Of a stretch of 64,000 nt of DNA, positions 1-8,897 are shown one piece after another (position 1 is the stretch's first letter; each line of letters opens with the position of its first letter). The position numbers and the translations under genes are program-made. The DNA is from UBA7332 sp051657165. Lineage in GTDB: Bacteria; Bacteroidota; Bacteroidia; Bacteroidales; UBA7332. The stretch is taken from positions 5,816 through 69,815 of the forward strand of contig JBOFKD010000161.1 in the NCBI GenBank assembly GCA_051657165.1, read 5' to 3'. Below the pieces are notes generated by a model that was not told where the DNA came from, made no database searches, and worked only from the letters and a program-made list of their open reading frames with translations.

Positions 1-1291
1 TAACAGAACCTATCGATTCTTCAAAACCTGTACCCAGTCCTGCCAGAATAAGTGAACTAACAAGGATGATCATCAAGTAGATAAACATAAAAGCAAGCAC
101 TTTCGTTACTAGTTCATATGGTACAACCTCCTTGTTTATACGTACAGGAAGGACTGCATTTGGATGGACCTGGCGTTTGAATTCATTAAATGTATTCTTA
201 GTCAGAACCAAAACACGAACTAACTTCATACCTCCGCTCGTAGATCCGGCTGAACCTCCCGGAAGCATTATGATCAGCATCAGAACCCAAAAGAATGTAC
301 CCCACGGGATGAAATCCGCAGTTGCAAACCCGGTTGTCGTCAGCAAGGAGACAACCTGAAATAAGGCCATACGGAATGTTGGTTCAAACTCTTTCATAAT
401 GCCGGTAGCCATCAACCCTACAACAATAATAATCGTTGTGACGATCACTACAGAGGCATAAAAACGGAACTCTTCATCTTTTACGGCTTTCCGAAAATTA
501 CCTTTCAGAAAGAAATAAACCAGCGTAAAGTTCGTTCCGGCAATGAACATAAACATTGTAATGATGTATTCGACATAAGCTGAATCCCAGTATGCAATAC
601 TGGCCTGTTTTGTGGAAAAACCACCCGTAGCCATCGTTGTAAATGCATGACAAATTGAATCAAAAAGGTTCATAGGTCCGGCACATAATAACGCTGCACA
701 TGCAATCGTTATTACAAGATACATCCCCCAAAGACGTTTTGCAGTCTGATCAATACGCGGACTCAGTTTATCGTGAGTCAGTCCCGGTGCTTCAGAGTTG
801 AACAGCTGTACACCTCCGGCGACACCCAGACGAGGCAGAAGAGCTAATGTAAAAACAATCACACCCATACCCCCCAGCCATTGAATAATACTTCGCCAGA
901 ATAATATGCCATGCGGCAGGCTATCAATATCATTCAGAATGCTGGCTCCGGTTGTTGTAAATCCGGACATTGTTTCGAAGAAGGCATCCGTCACTGAAGG
1001 AATTGATTTACTCAGAATAAACGGTAACATTCCAAAAAATGACAGTGCTATCCAGGAAAATGAAACAATAAAAAATCCCTCACGTCTGTGTAAATCTCTG
1101 TCATGATTATGACAAGACCATATCAGAAGACCTCCGCACGCCAGTGTTAATATCAGTGATGATATAAAAGCCGGCACATCGTGCTCTCCATAAATAAGGG
1201 ATACTATTGTTGAAATTAAAAGAAATGTCGATTCTATAATAAGTAGTATACCTATAATATAGCCGACAAATTTCCAGTTAAATGGTTTCAT
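1..1291 (-). CDS. trkH: TrkH-family potassium uptake membrane protein (C-terminus beyond window)
   Basis: The frame opens with ATG at 1291 (MKPFNWKFVGYIIG) and stays open to the window edge, giving about 430 residues. Hydrophobic helices alternate with four selectivity-filter loops typical of the Trk/Ktr/HKT superfamily: a TTTGAS loop, a TMATGGFS loop, a TTTGFAT loop and a GGSAGSTSGG loop. The family forms the membrane pore of Trk/Ktr potassium uptake and normally works with a cytoplasmic TrkA/KtrA NAD-binding subunit; that partner is not in the window and could lie beyond the left edge. The gene starts 36 bases after nspC on the same strand, so it is probably the last visible gene of the uvrD-nspC-trkH run. 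The missing part should be the C-terminal helices. Confidence 0.93.
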   Translation of the reverse strand, partial: MKPFNWKFVGYIIGILLIIESTFLLISTIVSLIYGEHDVPAFISSLILTLACGGLLIWSCHNHDRDLHRREGFFIVSFSWIALSFFGMLPFILSKSIPSVTDAFFETMSGFTTTGASILNDIDSLPHGILFWRSIIQWLGGMGVIVFTLALLPRLGVAGGVQLFNSEAPGLTHDKLSPRIDQTAKRLWGMYLVITIACAALLCAGPMNLFDSICHAFTTMATGGFSTKQASIAYWDSAYVEYIITMFMFIAGTNFTLVYFFLKGNFRKAVKDEEFRFYASVVIVTTIIIVVGLMATGIMKEFEPTFRMALFQVVSLLTTTGFATADFIPWGTFFWVLMLIIMLPGGSAGSTSGGMKLVRVLVLTKNTFNEFKRQVHPNAVLPVRINKEVVPYELVTKVLAFMFIYLMIILVSSLILAGLGTGFEESIGSV

Positions 1292-1327
1292 ATTTTTGTG
1301 TATCGGTTAGAACTAAACAAGGCCGTA

Positions 1328-2470
1328 TTAACTCATACGGTTTTTATAATCTTCATAACCAAATTCACGATAAATATTCAAGTTATTATCTTTTGTCCAT
1401 AAAGCAATAGACGGATGATGAATACCATTGAACATTGATGTTTTTACAATTGTATAGTGAATCATATCTTCGAATATGATTTTGTCTCCAATTTTCAAAG
1501 GTTCGTCAAATGACCAGTCACCCATAAAATCGCCACTCAGGCAACTGTTTCCTCCAAAACGATAAGTTGGCTTTCCTTCAACAGGCTCCTGATATGCTCC
1601 TCGTATCACTGGCTTATAAGGCATTTCGAGACAATCGGGCATATGACAGGTAAACGAGACATCCAGAATAGCAGTCTTAATGCCTTTATTCTCGACAATA
1701 TCAACTACGCTCGAAGCCAATACTCCAGTTTGCCATGCAAATGCACTACCTGGCTCCATTATGATTTCCAGATGCGGAAATTTTGACTTAAAGTTTTTCA
1801 GCACACCAATTAAATGATCAATATTGTATCCTTTGCGAGTCATTAAGTGACCGCCACCCATATTGAGCCATTTAGCCTGTTTTAATAGTTTTCCGAATTT
1901 CTTCTCAACCTGTAAAAGAGTTTTCTCAAGATCGAACGAGTTTGATTCACACAATGTATGAAAGTGTAAACCTTCAATACCTTCCGGTAATGTATCTCCG
2001 ATTAAATCAGCCACAATCCCTAAACGAGATCCCGGAGCACATGGATTATACAAATCCGTCTCCACATCTGAATACTCAGGATTAATACGCAATCCGCAAG
2101 AAACTCTGTTTCCGTCAGCCTCAACCATTGGTTTAAATCTTTCCCACTGAGACAAAGAGTTAAATGTTATATGACTGCTAAATTTCAAGAAAAGAGGAAA
2201 TTCATTTACCGTATAAGCCGGCGAATAAGTATGAGCCGGCGAGCCCATTTCCTCATATGCTAATTGAGCTTCGTAAACAGAACTCGCTGTCGAATATGGA
2301 ACATACTCCCGGATTATAGGGAATGACTTCCACATAGCAAATGCTTTAAACGCAAGAATAATATTTACTCCTGCACGTTCTTTTACGTTTTGAATGAGCT
2401 CTAAATTAGCTCTAAGCTTTTCTTCTTCCATCACATAACATGGAGAAGGCACTTGATTGAAATCTATCAT
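1328..2470 (-). CDS. nspC: Carboxynorspermidine/carboxyspermidine decarboxylase
   Basis: A 380-residue PLP-dependent fold-type III decarboxylase. The likely PLP lysine is K42 in ILAFKAFAMW. A CESN motif, the glycine-rich GGGHLMTRKG segment and the EPGSAFAW phosphate-binding region follow the alanine racemase/DapDC/CANSDC layout. The family decarboxylates carboxy(nor)spermidine to make (nor)spermidine, the last step of the alternative polyamine route found in many Bacteroidetes. The partner dehydrogenase (CANSDH) is not in the window. The gene lies 22 bases after uvrD and 36 bases before trkH, so the three probably share a transcript. Length is normal for the family. Confidence 0.93.
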   Translation of the reverse strand: MIDFNQVPSPCYVMEEEKLRANLELIQNVKERAGVNIILAFKAFAMWKSFPIIREYVPYSTASSVYEAQLAYEEMGSPAHTYSPAYTVNEFPLFLKFSSHITFNSLSQWERFKPMVEADGNRVSCGLRINPEYSDVETDLYNPCAPGSRLGIVADLIGDTLPEGIEGLHFHTLCESNSFDLEKTLLQVEKKFGKLLKQAKWLNMGGGHLMTRKGYNIDHLIGVLKNFKSKFPHLEIIMEPGSAFAWQTGVLASSVVDIVENKGIKTAILDVSFTCHMPDCLEMPYKPVIRGAYQEPVEGKPTYRFGGNSCLSGDFMGDWSFDEPLKIGDKIIFEDMIHYTIVKTSMFNGIHHPSIALWTKDNNLNIYREFGYEDYKNRMS

Positions 2471-2492
2471 TTTTTATGCATTAATAAATGTA

Positions 2493-4844
2493 TCACACAA
2501 TTAATAATTTGGCAAAACGCAGCAACAGCGTTTTCTCGCCAAATGTTTCAAACAGAACAATTGCTTTGCGATTATCTCCTTCACCTTCCAGTGATTTAAC
2601 AATACCACTTCCAAATCGTTCATGCTGAACGTGAACTCCTGCTACTAATTCACCACCCGATGACGGGGCTGAATGTGCCGGTGGTACACTTGTCTGACCT
2701 GTCTGTTTTGAAACAGATGTACCGGAAGCCTGATTCAAAGGAGAAAGCTTTTGTCTGAAATTAGCTGCGCGTTGTGAAACGTCTGCGGCCAGTTGATTGT
2801 AGTCAGACCCTTTTCTTTTTTGCTCTTCGGACACAACCGAAGCAGGTGCCGAAAACAGATTATCTCCTGTTGACACTACCGTATGGTCAATCAGAAAGTC
2901 TTTATCTATATCTTTGAGAAAACGGCTTGGAGAGGTCATATTATTTACACCATGCCTGAATCTGTTCTTCGAATAAGTCAGAATACAGCTTTTCTCGGCT
3001 CTGGTTATAGCCACATAAAACAAGCGGCGCTCTTCCTCTAACTCTCTTGCTGACATTTTAGACATGGATGACGGAAATAACTCTTCCTCCATACCTACAA
3101 CAAATACATGCTTAAATTCCAGTCCTTTTGCAGAGTGTATTGTCATCATAGTGACTTTATTCTTCTCAGCTTCATTATCAGTATCCTGATCAGTAGCAAG
3201 TGAAACCTCTGACAGAAAATCAGCTAAAGAAGGTTGTTCTACACCTTCTTCCTGCTTCATCGTACAATATTCCTGTACACCTTTCAGCAGCTCCTCCACA
3301 TTCTGAGTTTTTGTCTGGGCCTCAACAGTTCCTTCACTCTGTAAATCTGCCGCAATACCCGTAAGTTTTACGACAGCAAGGACTAGTTCATAAGCTGTGG
3401 ATTCCTCTTTTAAGGATGTCAGCGTATCAATTAACTCACGGAATCCGGCTAATTTCTTAGCTGTTCCTGCATTAATTTTCAAAGCATAATCTAAGGGTGA
3501 TGTTAAAACATTCCACATAGATGTATTATTTAGCAATGCAGCATCGGATATTTTACCCAGAGTAGTATCGCCTATTCCTCTGGCCGGATAATTAATAACC
3601 CGTTTGAATGCTTCTTCATCCTTCGGATTAATAAGCAACCGACAGTAAGCGATTACGTCTTTAATTTCCTTCCGCTGATAAAATGATAAGCCGCCATAAA
3701 TACGATAAGGGATATTACGCTTACGTAAAGCTTCTTCCATTATACGGGACTGAGCATTTGTGCGGTATAAGATAACAAAATCACTGTATTCGGCATGACT
3801 TGTTAATCTCATCTCGGCAATCTTATTCGCTACCAGATAACCTTCTTCATAATCCGAATAGGCACTGAACAGACGAATCTTCTCTCCGGTTTCGTTTTCA
3901 GAGAAAACATTCTTCTTGATCTGCTGTCTGTTCTTACTGATAAGACTGTTAGCTGCATCTACAATATTTTTTGTTGACCGGTAGTTCTGTTCCAGTTTAA
4001 AAACTTTACACTCTGGGAAAGTACTTTTAAAATTCAGAATATTATCGATATTCGCTCCACGGAAAGAATAGATACTTTGTGCATCATCTCCCACGACACA
4101 TACCCGGTGATGTGCAGCAGCAAGCTGTTGCACGATCAGATGCTGGGCATAATTAGTATCCTGATACTCATCTACCAGAATAAACATGAATCGATTCCGG
4201 TACTTCTCGAGTATCTGAGGGTGATCGCGAAAAAGTATGTTTGTATAAAGCAGCAAATCATCAAAATCCATTGCACCCGCAGCTTTACAACGCTGTGCAT
4301 AAACCTGATAGATATTGCGTATCTCGGGCATTTTTGATGCAAAATCCTGCTCCATCAACTGTTGACTGGCTGCATACATACCCGGTGTATAGAGTGCATT
4401 TTTTGCAGCAGAGATACGACTATATACCGCATTTGGTTTATAGATTTTATCATCCAGCTTCATTTCTTTTACGATAGCTTTCAGCAGATTCTTAGTATCT
4501 GATGTATCATAAATAGTAAAATCTGATGTAAACCCGATATGTTCAGCTTCTGCTCTTAATATTCGGGAAAAGATGGAGTGAAAGGTCCCCATCCACAAAC
4601 GCGATGCGATAGAATCACCAACCATTCTGCCAATACGCTCCTTCATCTCTCTGGCGGCCTTATTGGTAAAAGTCAGTGCCAGGATTGTAGAAGGATGTAG
4701 TCCTCGTTGCAGAAGATAAGCAATCTTAGTAGTTAACACACGCGTTTTTCCCGAACCTGCTCCGGCAATTACCAGAGAGGGTCCCTCGCAGTATAAGACG
4801 GCATCGCGCTGGCCGGGATTTAATGAATTAAGAACTTCCTCCAT
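2493..4844 (-). CDS. pcrA: UvrD/PcrA-type SF1A DNA helicase
   Basis: A 783-residue superfamily 1A 3'-5' helicase. Motif I is GAGSGKT at residues 28-34. DEYQDTN is motif II, VVGDDAQSIYSFRGA motif III, QNYRST motif IV, HSAKGLEF motif V and VAITRAEKS motif VI. The last 50 residues (VHVQHERFGSGIVKSLEG) form the Tudor-like tail seen in PcrA/UvrD that contacts RNA polymerase. Expected roles are nucleotide excision repair, removal of RecA filaments and replication-transcription conflict. The gene starts just after a hairpin that follows hisS. UvrD versus PcrA naming is a matter of convention in this phylum. Confidence 0.95.
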   Translation of the reverse strand: MEEVLNSLNPGQRDAVLYCEGPSLVIAGAGSGKTRVLTTKIAYLLQRGLHPSTILALTFTNKAAREMKERIGRMVGDSIASRLWMGTFHSIFSRILRAEAEHIGFTSDFTIYDTSDTKNLLKAIVKEMKLDDKIYKPNAVYSRISAAKNALYTPGMYAASQQLMEQDFASKMPEIRNIYQVYAQRCKAAGAMDFDDLLLYTNILFRDHPQILEKYRNRFMFILVDEYQDTNYAQHLIVQQLAAAHHRVCVVGDDAQSIYSFRGANIDNILNFKSTFPECKVFKLEQNYRSTKNIVDAANSLISKNRQQIKKNVFSENETGEKIRLFSAYSDYEEGYLVANKIAEMRLTSHAEYSDFVILYRTNAQSRIMEEALRKRNIPYRIYGGLSFYQRKEIKDVIAYCRLLINPKDEEAFKRVINYPARGIGDTTLGKISDAALLNNTSMWNVLTSPLDYALKINAGTAKKLAGFRELIDTLTSLKEESTAYELVLAVVKLTGIAADLQSEGTVEAQTKTQNVEELLKGVQEYCTMKQEEGVEQPSLADFLSEVSLATDQDTDNEAEKNKVTMMTIHSAKGLEFKHVFVVGMEEELFPSSMSKMSARELEEERRLFYVAITRAEKSCILTYSKNRFRHGVNNMTSPSRFLKDIDKDFLIDHTVVSTGDNLFSAPASVVSEEQKRKGSDYNQLAADVSQRAANFRQKLSPLNQASGTSVSKQTGQTSVPPAHSAPSSGGELVAGVHVQHERFGSGIVKSLEGEGDNRKAIVLFETFGEKTLLLRFAKLLIV

Positions 4845-4856
4845 AATAGTATATAG

Positions 4857-4915
4857 ATAAACATACCTACGAAGATGCTTCGCAGGTATGTCAGAGACAT
4901 TCTACAGAATGTCCT
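4857..4915 (-). terminator. Hairpins downstream of hisS
   Basis: A stem pairs 4861-4868 with 4884-4891 (ACATACCT / AGGTATGT) with further pairing inside the loop. A second short inverted repeat, GACATTCT / AGAATGTC, lies at 4896-4903 and 4906-4913. Both lie between the hisS stop and the uvrD start. They are likely terminator or attenuating structures for hisS; there is no long T-tract, so termination efficiency is uncertain. Confidence 0.5.
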
Positions 4916-4937
4916 ATGCTTATTTTAGAATACGCTT

Positions 4938-6299
4938 TTATTTAATAACCTCTATCAGCTCTTCAAGAGATACAGTCATTTGTTCGCCGGTAATCATATT
5001 TTTCAGACTTACCTGTTTTGCAGCCATTTCTGTTCCCCCTACGATTGCTACATAAGGAATCTTTTTATTATCTGCATAACTCATCTGTTTTTTCATCTTA
5101 GCTGTTTCCGGATAAATCTCCGTCCGGATACCATACTGGCGAAGCTTCTTGATCATATCCAGACAATATTCTTCCTCCTCTTCACCAAAGTTTACAAACA
5201 TAAGCTGAGTGGTAAGTAAGGAGTCTTCCGGATATAGTTCAAGCTGATTCAATACGTCATAGATACGATCAGCTCCGAATGAAATACCGACACCCGAAAC
5301 GCCTGAAAGACCAAACACACCGGTAAGATTATCATAACGACCTCCTCCGGTGATACTTCCTATCTGCACATCTAATGCTTTTACTTCGAAAATTGCACCA
5401 GTGTAGTAGTTTAATCCACGGGCAAGAGTAAGATCCAGTTCGAAATCGCAACGAATACCTAATTTGTCTGTCTTGCGAAGAATATATTTCATCTCAGCAA
5501 CACCAATCTGACCAATTTCTGATCCGGCAAGAACATTGCGAAGAACTGATAACTTTTCAGCATTTGTACCTTCCAGAAGAATTATTGGCTGAAGCAAATT
5601 GATAGCCTCTTGTGTAATACCCTTAGAAGCTAACTCTTCATTTACTTTTTCTAATCCGATTTTATCCAGTTTATCAATTGCAACCGTAATATCTACAATC
5701 TTCTCAGGAGCACCGATAATCTCTGCTATTCCTGTCAGAATTTTGCGGTTGTTCATTTTTATAGAAACCCGGATTCCAAAACGATGAAACACCTCATCCA
5801 TTAACTGAATAAGCTCAACTTCATTCAATAGAGAATCTGAACCTACCACATCGGCATCACATTGATAAAACTCTCTGTAACGTCCTTTCTGAGGTCTGTC
5901 GGCACGCCATACCGGTTGTATCTGAAAACGTTTGAATGGAAACGAAATTTCATTTCTGTTCATTACTACAAATCGTGCAAAAGGCACAGTTAAGTCGTAA
6001 CGCAAGCCCTTCTCACACATTTTTACAGAGAGACGTGTTGTATTTCTTTCCAATAACTCTTCGTCAGAAATTCCTTTTGTAAAATCTCCTGAATTTTGGA
6101 TTTTAAACAGCAACTTATCCCCTTCGTCTCCGTATTTACCCATTAGAGTCGAAAGATTTTCCATTGCCGGAGTTTCGATTTGCTGATATCCATAAAGATG
6201 GAATACCTCACGAATCGTATTAAATATATAGTTACGTTTCGCCATTTCAACGGGCGAAAAATCTCTGGTCCCTTTAGGAATCGATGGTTTTGCTGCCAT
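4938..6299 (-). CDS. hisS: Histidyl-tRNA synthetase
   Basis: A 453-residue class II aminoacyl-tRNA synthetase. Residues near the N-terminus give motif 1 (GTRDF, then YGYQQIETPAMENL). RPQKGRYREFYQCDAD is motif 2. LARGLNYYTGAIFEV is the histidine-specific motif, GGGRYDNL follows, and GVGISFGADRI is motif 3; an anticodon-binding domain ends the protein. The usual GLDYYTG is GLNYYTG here, a mild variant. It charges tRNA-His with histidine. Upstream, CAAAGATA at 6336-6343 reads TATCTTTG on the minus strand, a good -7 promoter box, so hisS appears to have its own promoter. Confidence 0.96.
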   Translation of the reverse strand: MAAKPSIPKGTRDFSPVEMAKRNYIFNTIREVFHLYGYQQIETPAMENLSTLMGKYGDEGDKLLFKIQNSGDFTKGISDEELLERNTTRLSVKMCEKGLRYDLTVPFARFVVMNRNEISFPFKRFQIQPVWRADRPQKGRYREFYQCDADVVGSDSLLNEVELIQLMDEVFHRFGIRVSIKMNNRKILTGIAEIIGAPEKIVDITVAIDKLDKIGLEKVNEELASKGITQEAINLLQPIILLEGTNAEKLSVLRNVLAGSEIGQIGVAEMKYILRKTDKLGIRCDFELDLTLARGLNYYTGAIFEVKALDVQIGSITGGGRYDNLTGVFGLSGVSGVGISFGADRIYDVLNQLELYPEDSLLTTQLMFVNFGEEEEEYCLDMIKKLRQYGIRTEIYPETAKMKKQMSYADNKKIPYVAIVGGTEMAAKQVSLKNMITGEQMTVSLEELIEVIK

Positions 6300-6335
6300 A
6301 TCGTAGTATTTTTTACAATTTCGTTATTCTGATGA

Positions 6336-6343
6336 CAAAGATA
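6336..6343 (-). promoter_or_regulatory. -7 box of hisS promoter (TATCTTTG)
   Basis: The octamer matches the Bacteroidetes sigma-ABfr -7 consensus TAnnTTTG and lies 37 bases upstream of the hisS ATG. A clear -33 TTTG was not seen. Confidence 0.6.
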
Positions 6344-6380
6344 TGAATTTTAAAAGACTCTGTCTATCTCCACATATAAA

Positions 6381-6420
6381 AAATAAAGGGGATGAACCTT
6401 TCGGTACACCCCCTTATTTT
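6381..6420 (-). terminator. Rho-independent terminator of rpsP
   Basis: AATAA-GGGG pairs with CCCC-TTATT around a 17-base loop. On the minus strand the stem is followed by a T-rich run, directly downstream of the rpsP stop. Confidence 0.7.
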
Positions 6421-6444
6421 TCTTTTGCTTCGAATCGCTAAATA

Positions 6445-6972
6445 TTATTCAGCAGCAGCTTCTTCAGCCGGAGCTTCTTCTGTAGCTTCTTCAGCTGTTT
6501 CTTCTGCAGTTGCAGCAGCTAATTTAGCAGCAACAGCTTCAGCTTTTGCTTTGTTTACTTCAGCTTCTCTTTCAAGACGTGCTTTAGCAGCAGCAGCTTT
6601 ATCAGCAGCTAGTTTACCTTTAACAGCATCTACTGCAGCAATTTTACCAGCTTTCCATGCAGCGAATTTTTCTTCAGCTTGCTCAGCAGTAAAAGCGCCT
6701 TTTTTAACACCACCCATAAGGTGATTTTTCATCATAACTCCTTCTTTAGAAAGAATGCTTTTCGCTGTATCAGTTGGTTGTGCACCATTACCTACCCAGA
6801 ACATAGCTCTTTCGAAGTTTAAATCAATTGTTGCAGGGTTTGTGTTTGGATTGTATGAACCAATTCTTTCAACACATTTACCGTCACGTTTTGCACGGCT
6901 GTCTGCGATAACAATGTGATAAAACGCATAACCTTTGCGTCCGTGTCTCTGCAATCTGATTTTAGTTGCCAT
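6445..6972 (-). CDS. rpsP: 30S ribosomal protein bS16 with long Ala/Glu-rich tail
   Basis: The first 80 or so residues are a standard bS16 (MATKIRLQRHGRKGYAFYHI, then DSRAKRDGKCVERIGSYNP and the NGAQPTDTAKSIL segment). bS16 is usually 80-100 residues; this one has 175. The extension after about residue 85 is rich in Ala, Lys and Glu and ends in an acidic AEEAAAE. Similar tails occur in Bacteroidetes bS16. The protein binds 16S rRNA in assembly of the 30S body. A TATATTTG promoter box lies at 7027-7034 and a terminator follows, so it is probably monocistronic; the usual rimM/trmD neighbours are absent, as is common in this phylum. Confidence 0.95.
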   Translation of the reverse strand: MATKIRLQRHGRKGYAFYHIVIADSRAKRDGKCVERIGSYNPNTNPATIDLNFERAMFWVGNGAQPTDTAKSILSKEGVMMKNHLMGGVKKGAFTAEQAEEKFAAWKAGKIAAVDAVKGKLAADKAAAAKARLEREAEVNKAKAEAVAAKLAAATAEETAEEATEEAPAEEAAAE

Positions 6973-7026
6973 TTTCTTTTCGTTTTTATTGATTAAACTT
7001 ATTGCTAATAACCCGTATTAGCGGTG

Positions 7027-7034
7027 CAAATATA
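7027..7034 (-). promoter_or_regulatory. -7 box of rpsP promoter (TATATTTG)
   Basis: CAAATATA on the plus strand reads TATATTTG on the minus strand, matching TAnnTTTG, 55 bases upstream of the rpsP ATG. Confidence 0.65.
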
Positions 7035-7061
7035 GCTATATTTTCTGAATCTCACACTCTT

Positions 7062-8762
7062 TTATTCGTTATTTTCAACATCCTCATCATATTCGGCTAC
7101 TATTGCCGGCTGCGAAACACCCGTTTGAGGCAGAAATCCGAGTAATGTTAGTAAGTTCTGACGCACTCCGTCTCTGACAACAAACCATTTCATCTCTTCT
7201 TTTTCTATCAAATCTTTCCCGGACAACCAGCAAAGTATTTTATCTGAAACAGGCTCGAAGATTTTAAACGGAATTTTTTTCACAGGAAGTCCGGCTTTCA
7301 GCCAGCAAACTGCCACAGCCGGTAAATAACGGGAATCAAACAGGTTTACAAATTCAAACAACAACAGACCCCGCTTCTCCAGACTCAGCGGACTATCCAG
7401 TACTCCTTTCTCAGTCAGCCAGTTGACAAAAGTCTCCATAAAGCTTTCCTTTTCTACTATTATACGCTGCAAAAACGATTGCCATACAGGAGCATTGTAA
7501 TACATATCAATCATTCTGGACAATCGTTTCGAATCCTGCAAATCGGCAGGCGTCATCCCGTCAGAAGCCAGAATCTCATAAGGAGGGAGTGGTGAATATA
7601 TCAAACCAAGCTCTTTAGCACGCTCCCTCATTTCTGTGCCTGGAAGAACCTTCAATAATTCGAGTTGAATCTCGCCCGCTTTAAGTGAGGCCAGCGTTCT
7701 GACATCTTCTTTCAATTGCTGAAGCGTATAAAGTGGTAATCCGGCTATCAGGTCAGCATGCACTTCCATATTATCCAAAGAGCATAAATAAGCAAGACCT
7801 TCAATCGAATCCTCCAGTGAGCCTAACCTTTTTGATGTATTCAGCACATCCTGGCGCAATGATTGAATCCCGGCCTCCAGATGCAATAATCCTATCGGTA
7901 GTTTAGCCATCCGCTGACGCAAAGATTCGCCCAGAAGTGCAGGATGAATCTCAAGGTGGAAACACAATTTACCGGCATACGATTCAAAAAGATCAAGCAT
8001 CTCATGAGCCTGTTTACTATTTGCATTAAAGGTTCTATCCAGCAATCGGATATGAGTGATTCCGGCATTAGCATAAAACTCAAGCCTGCGTTTTATTTCA
8101 GCCTGAGAAATACGACGTACCGGACGATCATTACCACTTGTACAAAATGCACAGGTATTAAAACAGCCTCGTGTCGTTTCTAATTGAACAAAAGCTTTAT
8201 CTGTCCTGAAAAAAGGAGATTCTTCAGGTGCTTCCAGTTCCTGAAAACGTGCCACTTTTGCATGTCCGTTATCTACATAATTTCCTGAAGCATCAATATA
8301 ACATGCTCCCGTTATATCGGTCAGTGTATCTTTGGAATCATCTGAACTATGCAACAACTTATTAAGCCATGCAGGCAAAGACTCCTCTCCTTCTCCACGG
8401 AATACAGCATACACATAACTATTATTTCTTAGGAACATTTCATTATCTCCCAGAAATTCAGGACCTCCCATCACGATTTTACAAGATGGTAAGAGTGCAT
8501 GCACACGAGTAAGAACTGCATGCAGCATTTCAGCAGTAAAAAGCCAGGATGTAGCAGCCAGAATATCAGGCTTCTTATCGATTATATCATTAACTATATT
8601 AGTTACAGGCATATGAAGTGTTGCCGATAATACATCCCACTCAACGCTTTCAGACCACTCTTTTACCTGTGCCTGCGCATGAATAGCCGGAAGGGCAAGA
8701 GATGTATGTGCAAAGGAGGCGTTAAGATCCAGCCAAAGCAAACGCAATATTTTATTATTCAT
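7062..8762 (-). CDS. B12-binding domain radical SAM protein (DUF4080 type)
   Basis: A 566-residue protein. The N-terminal 130 residues look like a cobalamin-binding Rossmann domain (LLWLDLNASFAHTSLALPAI, later GGPEFLGDNE). The radical SAM core has the cluster motif GCFNTCAFCTSG, with the cysteines spaced CxxxCxxC. A C-terminal region of about 150 residues resembles DUF4080. The family is distantly related to B12-dependent methylthiotransferases and methyltransferases; its substrate is unknown to me. The open frame could extend 13 codons upstream to a TTG at 8801, but that codon abuts a TATCTTTG promoter box (8791-8798), so ATG 8762 is the credible start. It is flanked by rpsP and dapL with separate signals and is probably a single-gene unit. 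Confidence 0.88.
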   Translation of the reverse strand: MNNKILRLLWLDLNASFAHTSLALPAIHAQAQVKEWSESVEWDVLSATLHMPVTNIVNDIIDKKPDILAATSWLFTAEMLHAVLTRVHALLPSCKIVMGGPEFLGDNEMFLRNNSYVYAVFRGEGEESLPAWLNKLLHSSDDSKDTLTDITGACYIDASGNYVDNGHAKVARFQELEAPEESPFFRTDKAFVQLETTRGCFNTCAFCTSGNDRPVRRISQAEIKRRLEFYANAGITHIRLLDRTFNANSKQAHEMLDLFESYAGKLCFHLEIHPALLGESLRQRMAKLPIGLLHLEAGIQSLRQDVLNTSKRLGSLEDSIEGLAYLCSLDNMEVHADLIAGLPLYTLQQLKEDVRTLASLKAGEIQLELLKVLPGTEMRERAKELGLIYSPLPPYEILASDGMTPADLQDSKRLSRMIDMYYNAPVWQSFLQRIIVEKESFMETFVNWLTEKGVLDSPLSLEKRGLLLFEFVNLFDSRYLPAVAVCWLKAGLPVKKIPFKIFEPVSDKILCWLSGKDLIEKEEMKWFVVRDGVRQNLLTLLGFLPQTGVSQPAIVAEYDEDVENNE

Positions 8763-8790
8763 TGATATCGTACTCTTTCTTAATGAACGG

Positions 8791-8798
8791 CAAAGATA
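8791..8798 (-). promoter_or_regulatory. -7 box of the radical SAM gene (TATCTTTG)
   Basis: CAAAGATA on the plus strand matches TAnnTTTG on the minus strand, 28 bases upstream of ATG 8762. It rules out the longer TTG-initiated reading. Confidence 0.65.
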
Positions 8799-8825
8799 CA
8801 AATAATAAACAATGCTATAACTGCA

Positions 8826-8857
8826 ATTACGGAGATGATAGGTCTCATCTCCGTAAT
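8826..8857 (-). terminator. Hairpin downstream of dapL
   Basis: A perfect 13-bp inverted repeat (ATTACGGAGATGA / TCATCTCCGTAAT) with a 6-base loop, 41 bases after the dapL stop. There is no strong T-tract, so it may be a weak terminator or an mRNA 3' stabiliser. Confidence 0.6.
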
Positions 8858-8897
8858 ATATCTCTGTAAACAGATAAAATTACACAAAGAACAAACG

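Noticed and set aside
132..1106. Plus-strand open frames near the left edge
   Set aside because: They are complements of the partial trkH gene, which has all four filter loops on the minus strand.
6392..6724. Plus-strand open frame of 110 codons rich in Ala and Ser
   Set aside because: It is the antisense shadow of the Ala-rich tail of rpsP and its terminator.
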